A stretch of DNA of 15,761 bases from positions 1 through 15,761 of the forward strand of contig PUNZ01000018.1 of the NCBI GenBank assembly GCA_003551945.1, read 5' to 3'. The stretch is from Halovenus sp. GTDB lineage: Archaea; Halobacteriota; Halobacteria; Halobacteriales; Haloarculaceae. The position numbers and the translations under genes were made by a program. Under the pieces are notes generated by a model that saw only the letters and a program-made list of their open reading frames with translations, did not search any database and was not told the origin of the DNA. This document shows, in pieces, positions 7,238-12,563 of the stretch (position 1 is its first letter; every line of letters begins with the position of its first letter).

Positions 7238-7837
7238 ATGGAAGAAAAAACCGAGGAACTCAGGGAGCTCTTTCTCGATGTGACAGACGAGGAGACATTA
7301 ACCGAGTCTCAGGAGGACAGTCGGGGCTCGCTGACGGGAGAGCGCAAGCCGGTCGATGAACGGCTTGAAGCCGTTATTGCCCAATTGGATGAGAAATTCG
7401 GAGTAACCACTTCGCTCTCAAGAGAGCAAGAATGCCAGCTTGTGCGACTGTTTTACGCTGGCGAGTCGGATTCGGCCATCGCATCGACGCTTGAACTGAG
7501 CGAAGCTGACGTTTTCGACGCGCGGATGGCACTCCTGTTGGTTCGCGAGACGGATATCCCGGAGCAGGAACTTCGCAGAGAACACCAGCGAAGGCTGCTT
7601 ACCGAGGGACGTGTCGAGACCGTTGCAACCGAAACGGGGCTTGAAGAGACCGTCGTCGAACGGGCGAAAGCGGCGCTCACTGCCGATGAACGGTCCGGTC
7701 GCGTTAGCCATCGATTCCGTATCGAGTTCGAGGAGATTCTTACTGATGCGGACCTGACGGTGCAGTTCACTGTCAGCGCACACGAAGACGGGCTCGCGGA
7801 TGCAACTGACGGAGCGGAAGTCGATGTGGAGTTCTGA
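7238..7837 (+). CDS. Acidic two-HTH haloarchaeal protein, resembles 'conditioned medium-induced protein 4'
   Basis: Encodes 199 residues. The acidic N-terminus EEKTEELRELFLDVTDEET is followed by a short ESQEDSRGSLT motif. Two helix-turn-helix-like segments come next. The first is around 62-102 (SREQECQLVRLFYAGESDSA and following, ending ARMALLLVRETD); the second is around 118-150 (LLTEGRVETVATETGLEETV). A beta-rich acidic tail closes the protein. I recall haloarchaeal relatives carrying the label 'conditioned medium-induced protein 4', but that is memory, not a search. The HTH segments suggest a transcription or cell-density regulator, though each could be protein-protein surfaces instead. 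It is likely monocistronic, with its own promoter and a 160-bp gap downstream. Confidence 0.72.
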   Translation: MEEKTEELRELFLDVTDEETLTESQEDSRGSLTGERKPVDERLEAVIAQLDEKFGVTTSLSREQECQLVRLFYAGESDSAIASTLELSEADVFDARMALLLVRETDIPEQELRREHQRRLLTEGRVETVATETGLEETVVERAKAALTADERSGRVSHRFRIEFEEILTDADLTVQFTVSAHEDGLADATDGAEVDVEF

Positions 7838-7873
7838 CCGTCTACCGTCACTGAGTAGTGCACCACAAAGCGG

Positions 7874-7880
7874 TTTATAC
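7874..7880 (+). promoter_or_regulatory. Upstream TATA candidate in the 7838-7997 leader
   Basis: TTTATAC lies about 120 nt before the DUF7504-like ATG. Initiation about 26 nt downstream (near 7903) would give a transcript whose leader contains both the 7906-7918 palindrome and the 7921-7960 hairpin. It could serve the operon as a second promoter or drive a small RNA. Confidence 0.35.
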
Positions 7881-7905
7881 ACACGGTTCCTTTGTCAACT
7901 ATAGC

Positions 7906-7918
7906 ACGTATCATACGT
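7906..7918. repeat. Perfect 13-bp palindrome
   Basis: ACGTAT-C-ATACGT is a perfect 6+1+6 inverted repeat. It sits at the predicted start site of the upstream promoter and two bases before the larger hairpin. It could be an operator; no regulator is identified. Confidence 0.5.
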
Positions 7919-7920
7919 CA

Positions 7921-7960
7921 TCAGAGAGTTTTCGCGGGATGAAACGGCGAAAATCTCTGA
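7921..7960. repeat. 40-nt inverted repeat / hairpin before the MinD cluster
   Basis: Arm TCAGAGAGTTTTCGC (7921-7935) pairs with GCGAAAATCTCTGA (7947-7960). This gives 14 base pairs with one bulged G (7928) and an 11-nt loop. It ends six bases before the TATA-like box of the DUF7504-like gene. As DNA it may be an operator; as RNA it would fold only if transcription starts upstream. There is no U-run after it, so an intrinsic terminator is unlikely. Confidence 0.6.
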
Positions 7961-7966
7961 ACAGGT

Positions 7967-7974
7967 ACGATAAT
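7967..7974 (+). promoter_or_regulatory. Proximal TATA-like box for the DUF7504-like gene
   Basis: ACGATAAT is centred 27 nt upstream of the ATG at 7998, fitting a leaderless start. A second AT-rich string CCTATAATA lies closer (7976-7984) but is too near the ATG for leaderless initiation. Confidence 0.4.
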
Positions 7975-7997
7975 CCCTATAATACCAGCGCGCACGG

Positions 7998-8567
7998 ATG
8001 ACAACCATCACCACACAACTTGACGGAGCGACGAATATCTTGCTCAAAGCGCCACCGCTGGGTCAGGGCAGAGCTATTTCGACAGCACTGCTCACTACGG
8101 CTGTCTCCGTCGAAAACATCATCTTTGTCACCTATACTCGCGGGCCACACGAGTGTGTGGAACAACTGGCAGGAGCCGACACCGGCAAGGTTGGCGTCAT
8201 TACCGTTGGTGAGAATCAGCAGAGAGCTCCCGAATCCGTGGCTGTAAAATCCGTCTCGGCGCCAAGCGACATCACGGGTCTTGGCATCCAGATTGGACAG
8301 TGGCTTTCAACGTGGCCTGAACCAGTTCATCTGTCGTTTGAGTCGCTGACAGCCATGCTCCAGTATGTCAACTTTGAGATGGCATACGAATTTCTCCATG
8401 CGATTACCGGGCAAATCCACGCTGCCAACGCTCGCGCGCACTTTTATCTCAACCCTGCGGCGCACCCACCGGAGCATGTCGCGGGTCTAGCCGCGCTGTT
8501 TGATGCGGTTGTCTCCGTGGAGGATGACTCATATACGGTCACTACAAGACCGCTTCTGGAGTCATAG
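7998..8567 (+). CDS. DUF7504-like RecA/KaiC-related protein with degenerate P-loop
   Basis: Encodes 189 residues. The N-terminal ATNILLKAPPLGQGRAIST occupies the place of a Walker A loop, but it lacks the GK[ST] lysine. The later strand-helix VHLSFESLTAMLQYV (110-124) corresponds to the Walker B/'DSLT' region of KaiC-like ATPases, with Glu for the usual Asp. EFLHAITGQIHAANARAHFY continues as in KaiC/RecA-like folds. It therefore looks like a non-catalytic relative of KaiC/RadA. I recognise it from memory as the haloarchaeal DUF7504 family. It opens a five-gene same-strand block ending in a MinD-type ATPase, which suggests a partner or scaffold role. Actual function is unknown. Confidence 0.78.
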   Translation: MTTITTQLDGATNILLKAPPLGQGRAISTALLTTAVSVENIIFVTYTRGPHECVEQLAGADTGKVGVITVGENQQRAPESVAVKSVSAPSDITGLGIQIGQWLSTWPEPVHLSFESLTAMLQYVNFEMAYEFLHAITGQIHAANARAHFYLNPAAHPPEHVAGLAALFDAVVSVEDDSYTVTTRPLLES

Positions 8568-8600
8568 CGGACACAGGAATTCTCATCGGCTCTCGAAACG

Positions 8601-8607
8601 TTTAGTA
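8601..8607 (+). promoter_or_regulatory. TATA box for the DUF7855-like gene
   Basis: TTTAGTA is centred 27 nt upstream of the GTG at 8631. The second gene of the block may therefore have its own leaderless promoter in addition to any readthrough. Confidence 0.45.
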
Positions 8608-8630
8608 GACCATCATGTTGACAAGCGACT

Positions 8631-8969
8631 GTGTTGTTGGTGATTGCATACTCTCGGGGGGCCCGCCAATCGCTGCGGAATATCTGTCGAACACACGAAA
8701 CAAGTGTCATCAGGCAGTTTGGCCGCGTTGCGTTATTTGAGCCGACGGGATTCGGGGCGTTTCAGGCACTCCGATTACGGGAAAAACACGGCAATGCGGT
8801 ACAGATTGAACAAACACGGCCATTCAACGCCGCCGAAACGGTTCCTGAAGATATCCTGGCGGCTGCAACCGCGTATGAACGCCGGGAGGAGCCAGCCTTG
8901 CCGTATGAACCGTTTGCAGAGCGTGAGTCGTTACCAACGCCAGCGGAGATGAAAGCAACTGACCTGTGA
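8631..8969 (+). CDS. Small basic haloarchaeal protein (DUF7855-like)
   Basis: Encodes 112 residues starting at GTG. The N-terminal half, with LLVIAYSRGARQSLRNICRT and IRQFGRVALFE, is basic and predicted alpha/beta. FGAFQALRLREKHG follows, and the C-terminal third is Pro/Glu-rich and probably extended. The Arg-rich N-terminus is notable in a halophile, where most proteins are acidic, and suggests contact with nucleic acid, an acidic partner protein or the membrane surface. I associate it with DUF7855 from memory of the shared gene order. It ends one base before the next ATG, so translation is probably coupled to the coiled-coil gene. No catalytic motif was seen. Confidence 0.75.
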   Translation: MLLVIAYSRGARQSLRNICRTHETSVIRQFGRVALFEPTGFGAFQALRLREKHGNAVQIEQTRPFNAAETVPEDILAAATAYERREEPALPYEPFAERESLPTPAEMKATDL

Positions 8970-8970
8970 T

Positions 8971-9873
8971 ATGACTGCTCAGCCGGTTATCGAGGTTGCG
9001 GGAAAGCGCTACACCGGGTCGGCTATCGAGATTCGCCAGCCAGTCGATCCGAACGCAGTTGTCGAAGCTATCACGGGGTCCGATGAACGCGAATCGACAG
9101 ACGCCGTTTCGGTATCCGTTCCGGCCCCACCGCCGGTTTATGCGCACATCGCCCACATTCATGACGAGATGGGTCTCCGGATACAAACAGCGTTGGCGAA
9201 GGCGGCGCGGACCGTCGGTGGCGAAACACCGTACGATGAGTCGCTTGCGACTGCGAGAGCAACGCTCACTGAACTGACGCCGGAGGCACCGGGGTCGGAA
9301 CGTCACCGCCACAAACTGGAAACGAAAACGGTCGAGGCAGAGCGATTGAAAGAACAGGCCGCGACGCTTCGGGGCGAAATACGAACACGACGGAAACACG
9401 ACTTACCGACCGAAACCGCACAAGCAGAGCTGCGCGACGTTCTTGCCGCGCTTTCGGAGGCAGAAACAAGCGCTCAGGCGGCGAAACAACAACTGACCGC
9501 TGCTCAAGAGGCGATGCGTGAGTTCCGTGACCAACAGGAGCATCGCTTCCGTCTGGAAGAGCGAGTTGCGAATCTTGAACGAAAGGCACGAGCCTCGCTC
9601 GTCGAGCAGTTCACTCCGGCATTCCGTGCGCATGTCCGCGAGATTATAGCCCTCGCAGAGCGCGAAGGAGGTATTGACAAGACAGTCGCTAGCGGCACCC
9701 TTCCCACAGCTGAGAGGTCTGCAACACCACTCACAGCAATCAATCCGACGGTCGCAGCGCTTGCGCTTGTCCGGTTTGCGTCGTTCGATACGCCCGTTGT
9801 CCTCTCTGGTTCTCTGGTTGAGTCTGCACGGGCTGCAGCGGAGATACTCGATGCCGCCGTCATTCGGATTTAA
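8971..9873 (+). CDS. Long coiled-coil haloarchaeal protein (DUF7856-like)
   Basis: Encodes 300 residues. Residues 1-60 are a small beta-rich region ending in VSVPAPPPVYAHI. Residues 60-102 are helical. Residues about 105-215 are charged, Ala/Glu/Gln/Arg-rich helix with heptad character, for example QQLTAAQEAMREFRDQQEHR, consistent with an extended coiled coil. The last 50 residues (TPLTAINPTVAALALVRFAS and on) look like a small alpha/beta domain. There are no membrane segments and no enzyme motif. The shape suits a structural or adaptor protein. The start ATG lies one base after the preceding stop. I link it to DUF7856 by memory of synteny. Confidence 0.77.
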   Translation: MTAQPVIEVAGKRYTGSAIEIRQPVDPNAVVEAITGSDERESTDAVSVSVPAPPPVYAHIAHIHDEMGLRIQTALAKAARTVGGETPYDESLATARATLTELTPEAPGSERHRHKLETKTVEAERLKEQAATLRGEIRTRRKHDLPTETAQAELRDVLAALSEAETSAQAAKQQLTAAQEAMREFRDQQEHRFRLEERVANLERKARASLVEQFTPAFRAHVREIIALAEREGGIDKTVASGTLPTAERSATPLTAINPTVAALALVRFASFDTPVVLSGSLVESARAAAEILDAAVIRI

Positions 9874-9876
9874 ATA
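9869..9876 (+). promoter_or_regulatory. TATA box for the DUF7857-like gene, overlapping the upstream stop codon
   Basis: TTTAAATA is centred about 26 nt upstream of the ATG at 9899 and contains the TAA stop of the coiled-coil gene. It suggests an internal leaderless promoter driving the last two genes (DUF7857-like and minD-like) independently. Confidence 0.55.
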
Positions 9877-9898
9877 CAAAGCCGGAACCACGAGTCGT

Positions 9899-10588
9899 AT
9901 GGCTTCGCTGGACTGGCAGATACGCACACATGGTGACATCACGCTTGTTGAGGCACAGGTCACGAGTCCATACGAAACGCGCGTTCGACTCGAAAGTGCG
10001 CTTACGCCCGTCTGGGCACCGCGAAGGCAAGGCGTCCCTGCGGCCGGTTGGGACGACACGGGCTACGAAACGACTGTCGAGGCTGGCGAAACCGTCGCTG
10101 TTGGCTATGCGTCACCCGCAACGCCAGTGGAACCCCCGCTCGAACTTATCGAACAGGGTCCGATTGAGCAGGCCACAGACCGAAGGGAGACACATCTCTC
10201 ATCCCGCGACCTGCTCAGAACGCTTGGCGACTCCCGGCCACCTCGTGATATCGTAGACACTGACCAACGAAGGCCTGAAGGCCGAAGCCACGACGCAGTC
10301 CAGAAACAGACACCAACGCACGATTTCTCGCCACTGCCGCTTCAGTCGTGGTTTGACGCCGTTGAGAACCGACTTGAGATAGCGGAACAGTTGACGGAGC
10401 CGACCGATGCCACACAGGCCAGAGCGGCAATTGCCGAACACGGTGGCATAGAGCGCATCCGACAGTTACACACACAGCTTGCTGCGGACAAACAACAGCT
10501 TACTGCACTCACAAACCGTCAGGCTGACCTCTCCCAGCGGCTGGCAACGACGACCATTCCGATACGGACGCTCGAACGCCTCGAATGA
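9899..10588 (+). CDS. Beta-domain plus coiled-coil haloarchaeal protein (DUF7857-like)
   Basis: Encodes 229 residues. The first 85 look like a beta-sandwich (WQIRTHGDITLVEAQVTSPY, then VWAPRR..GVPAAGWDD, then TTVEAGETVAVGYASPA). This is followed by a disordered, charged linker (about 86-145) and a C-terminal helical coiled coil (150-215, with LHTQLAADKQQLTALTNRQA). The open frame extends upstream to 9674, but that part overlaps the coiled-coil gene and is not credible; the ATG at 9899 has a TATA box at the right distance. The stop codon overlaps the MinD-like start (ATGA), so the two proteins are very probably made together. There is no enzyme motif. I associate it with DUF7857 from memory. 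Confidence 0.78.
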   Translation: MASLDWQIRTHGDITLVEAQVTSPYETRVRLESALTPVWAPRRQGVPAAGWDDTGYETTVEAGETVAVGYASPATPVEPPLELIEQGPIEQATDRRETHLSSRDLLRTLGDSRPPRDIVDTDQRRPEGRSHDAVQKQTPTHDFSPLPLQSWFDAVENRLEIAEQLTEPTDATQARAAIAEHGGIERIRQLHTQLAADKQQLTALTNRQADLSQRLATTTIPIRTLERLE

Positions 10589-11262
10589 TACTGGCTGTGA
10601 CGGGCGGGAAGGGTGGCGTTGGCAAATCAACGGTCAGCTACAACCTTGGTGCGGAACTCGATGCTGTTGTCATCGACGGTGACCTTGGGATGGCTGACCT
10701 GCCGGCTGGACATGGACCTGACCTTCATGACGTCCTTGCTGGTCGGGCAGCACCGCTTGAGGCCGTCGATGAAAGCGGGCCAGTCGCAGTGCTCCCCTGT
10801 GGACGAACCCTTGCTGGTGTGCGAGCGGCGGAACCAACAGCACTCACGAGGGCGGTGCGGGCGGTGGCCAGCGAGTACGACCGGGTTATCATTGATTCAC
10901 CGGCAGGCTTGCGCTGTGATGCTGGTTTGCCGTTGCTCGCCGCTGATGGCTGCGTGCTCGTCACGCACTCGACCAAACCCGCGGTTGTCGATGCGCTCCG
11001 AACCAGAGAACTTGCAAGAGCGATTGGAACGCCGCTGGCACAGGTTGTCCGTAACCGCACACCACGGGATAGTGCCGGTGCTGAGACGCTTGCGACAACA
11101 CTTGGGGCACCGGTTACGACGGTTCCAGAGTCCTCGATCGTGGCACGCGCCCAGCGTGCTGGTCACCCGGTCCGTTCGGTTGCACCTACCTCAGAGCCAG
11201 CACGGGCGTTTCGAGCGCTCGGCTGTGCTGTCGAAACCGCCATGACATCGCACTCTCGGTAA
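10585..11262 (+). CDS. MinD/ParA-family ATPase, short form
   Basis: Encodes 225 residues. The deviant Walker A GGKGGVGKST (7-16, signature Lys9 and catalytic Lys14) is diagnostic of the MinD/ParA/Mrp class. Switch I is IDGDLGMADL (30-39), switch II is IIDSPAGLRCD (102-112), and the adenine-site NR is in VVRNRTPRD. Such ATPases dimerise on ATP and position cellular structures. The protein is about 35-45 residues shorter than bacterial MinD and ends in AFRALGCAVETAMTSHSR, with no obvious amphipathic membrane-targeting helix. Membrane or polar recruitment might therefore depend on the partner genes upstream, with which its start overlaps by 4 nt. Haloferax has several MinD paralogues, one of which positions motility machinery; I cannot say which this corresponds to. 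Confidence 0.88.
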   Translation: MILAVTGGKGGVGKSTVSYNLGAELDAVVIDGDLGMADLPAGHGPDLHDVLAGRAAPLEAVDESGPVAVLPCGRTLAGVRAAEPTALTRAVRAVASEYDRVIIDSPAGLRCDAGLPLLAADGCVLVTHSTKPAVVDALRTRELARAIGTPLAQVVRNRTPRDSAGAETLATTLGAPVTTVPESSIVARAQRAGHPVRSVAPTSEPARAFRALGCAVETAMTSHSR

Positions 11263-11332
11263 TCCCAGTTCAGTGCTAGTGACTTGTTCTGGTTGTTGAG
11301 GCCCAGCATAAGCCATACGCGGACCGAGAGCC

Positions 11333-11339
11333 TTTTTTT
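11333..11339 (+). terminator. T7 tract between the MinD cluster and pdxT
   Basis: A run of seven Ts lies 70 bp after the MinD-like stop and 22 bp before pdxT. It is the loop part of a weak ACCGA...TCGGT inverted repeat (11323-11343). It could terminate the cluster transcript. It also lies at about -25 from the pdxT ATG, so it may double as the promoter element. Confidence 0.35.
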
Positions 11340-11360
11340 CGGTTACTTGCTACCGATGGT

Positions 11361-11954
11361 ATGAGCGTGACAGCGGGCGTGCTAGCAGTGCAGGGTGATG
11401 TGAGCGAGCACGCAACAGCAATCGAACGTGCCGGGCGGGCTAACGGGGAGGATGTCACGGTCCACAAGATTCGAACCGCTGGCATCGTCCCCGACTGTGA
11501 CTTGTTGTTGCTTCCGGGTGGTGAATCAACGGCAATCTCACGGCTTGTCCACCGGGAAGGAATCGCGCAAGAAATCATCGACCACGCTGACGCTGGCAAG
11601 CCGTTACTTGCGACGTGTGCTGGACTTATTTTGGTCAGTCGTGACTCAGGCGATGAACGCGTCCAAACGCTCGATATCTTGGATGTGACGGTCGAACGAA
11701 ATGCCTTTGGCCGCCAGCGAGACAGCTTTGAAGCACCTCTTCCGGTTGCTGGCCTCGAAGAGCCGTTCCCGGCGGTCTTTATCCGAGCACCTGCTATCGA
11801 CGCGGTTGGTGAGGACGTGGAGGTACTTGCGACGTGGGATGACCGGACCGTTGCCGTTAGAGCGGACAATATCGTCGCCACTGCATTCCATCCCGAACTG
11901 CTTGACGATTCACGGATTCACGACCTCGCTTTCTTTCACCGTACTTCCGTGTAA
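11361..11954 (+). CDS. pdxT: Pyridoxal 5'-phosphate synthase glutaminase subunit PdxT
   Basis: Encodes 197 residues, the usual PdxT length. It is a class I glutamine amidotransferase that frees ammonia for PdxS in PLP synthesis. The family motifs are all present: GVLAVQGDVSEH near the start, PGGEST (52-57), the nucleophile Cys86 in ATCAGLIL, RNAFGRQ (113-119), and the catalytic His177 and Glu179 in FHPE. The ATG at 11361 begins directly at the family start. No pdxS is in the window; in haloarchaea it is commonly elsewhere. hisE follows after 37 bp and is probably co-transcribed, though the two pathways are unrelated. Confidence 0.95.
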   Translation: MSVTAGVLAVQGDVSEHATAIERAGRANGEDVTVHKIRTAGIVPDCDLLLLPGGESTAISRLVHREGIAQEIIDHADAGKPLLATCAGLILVSRDSGDERVQTLDILDVTVERNAFGRQRDSFEAPLPVAGLEEPFPAVFIRAPAIDAVGEDVEVLATWDDRTVAVRADNIVATAFHPELLDDSRIHDLAFFHRTSV

Positions 11955-11991
11955 CCGAGACGCTGAAGGTGACGCCCACCGAGAGTCGGAT

Positions 11992-12294
11992 ATGACCGGG
12001 ACCGACGACACCGCTGCCATCATCGATGAACTCTTTGCCGTCATCGAACAGCGAAAGGAGACACTACCGGCGGATTCTTACACGGCATCGCTGTTTACCC
12101 ACGAAAAAGGGGAAAACGCTGTGCTCGAAAAGTTAGGTGAGGAGACGACTGAACTCATCCTTGCCGCAAAGGACGATGACGAAGATGAACTCGCACACGA
12201 AGCCGCAGATATTGTCTATCACCTGCTTGTCCTCCTCTCGATGAAGGAGATGGGTATCGACGACCTCCGAGATGAGTTAGCAACCCGTCGGTGA
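11992..12294 (+). CDS. hisE: Phosphoribosyl-ATP diphosphatase HisE
   Basis: Encodes 100 residues. HisE performs the second step of histidine synthesis, cleaving pyrophosphate from phosphoribosyl-ATP. The MazG-like all-alpha motif is complete: THEKGENAVLEKLGEETTEL, with Glu50/Glu51/Glu54, then HEAADIVYHLLVLL with Glu70 and Asp73 for metal binding. The open frame runs upstream to 11701 inside pdxT, but the ATG at 11992 matches the family start. There is no HisI fusion, so HisI must be separate. An AAGGTGA string 18 nt upstream resembles a Shine-Dalgarno sequence but is far from the start. No good TATA box was seen, supporting co-transcription with pdxT. Confidence 0.94.
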   Translation: MTGTDDTAAIIDELFAVIEQRKETLPADSYTASLFTHEKGENAVLEKLGEETTELILAAKDDDEDELAHEAADIVYHLLVLLSMKEMGIDDLRDELATRR

Positions 12295-12334
12295 GACAGA
12301 CTTACTGTCACCACCTGCTGAGAGCAATCCCAAT

Positions 12335-12342
12335 CTTCAATT
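12335..12342 (+). promoter_or_regulatory. TATA-like box for the zinc-ribbon gene
   Basis: TTCAATTA is centred about 27 nt upstream of the ATG at 12366 and helps choose that start over the in-frame GTG-type extension at 12291. Confidence 0.4.
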
Positions 12343-12365
12343 ACCGAGGCCCTGTACGGTCAGTC

Positions 12366-12542
12366 ATGGGACTTGAGATGGAACATGACTGCCCAAAGTG
12401 CGATGCGACCAGCTTCTGGCGAATTGCCAGCATGCGCGTGGGGCTGGGCGAAAAGGTCAAATGGGAATGTACCGGCGATGACTGTGAGTTCACGTTCGTA
12501 AAAATCAACGACGCGGTTGACTCAAGCGCGGCCGCAGTCTGA
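12366..12542 (+). CDS. Small zinc-ribbon protein (DUF7838-like)
   Basis: Encodes 58 residues. The first knuckle is CPKC (C9, C12) and the second is C35-x4-C40 (CTGDDC), with a beta-rich middle (RVGLGEKVKWEC) and aromatic residues typical of a one-domain zinc ribbon. I recall a haloarchaeal family labelled DUF7838 putative zinc beta-ribbon that begins with the same MEHxCPxC pattern. An alternative start at the next Met (12378, MEHDC) would remove four residues. Such tiny zinc proteins are numerous in haloarchaea and some affect motility or biofilm formation; nothing here assigns a role. Confidence 0.75.
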   Translation: MGLEMEHDCPKCDATSFWRIASMRVGLGEKVKWECTGDDCEFTFVKINDAVDSSAAAV

Positions 12543-12563
12543 AAGCGACGTTCCTGTTCTCGG

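Noticed and set aside
7921..7960. Hairpin as intrinsic terminator of the Cmi4-like gene
   Set aside because: No U-run follows the stem, and it is 84 bp past the stop and close to the next promoter, so a regulatory role fits better.
9674..9898. Upstream extension of the DUF7857-like gene
   Set aside because: It would overlap the coiled-coil gene in another frame for 200 bp, and the sequence is low-quality Ser/Arg-rich. The ATG at 9899 is preceded by a TATA box.
9403..10059. 218-codon minus-strand open frame across the coiled-coil gene and the following gene
   Set aside because: It overlaps two plus-strand genes that have promoters and family-like sequence. The product is Cys/Arg/Ser-rich, unlike acidic haloarchaeal proteins.
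11701..11991. Upstream extension of hisE inside pdxT
   Set aside because: HisE proteins begin close to the ATG at 11992; the extension is a shadow of pdxT.
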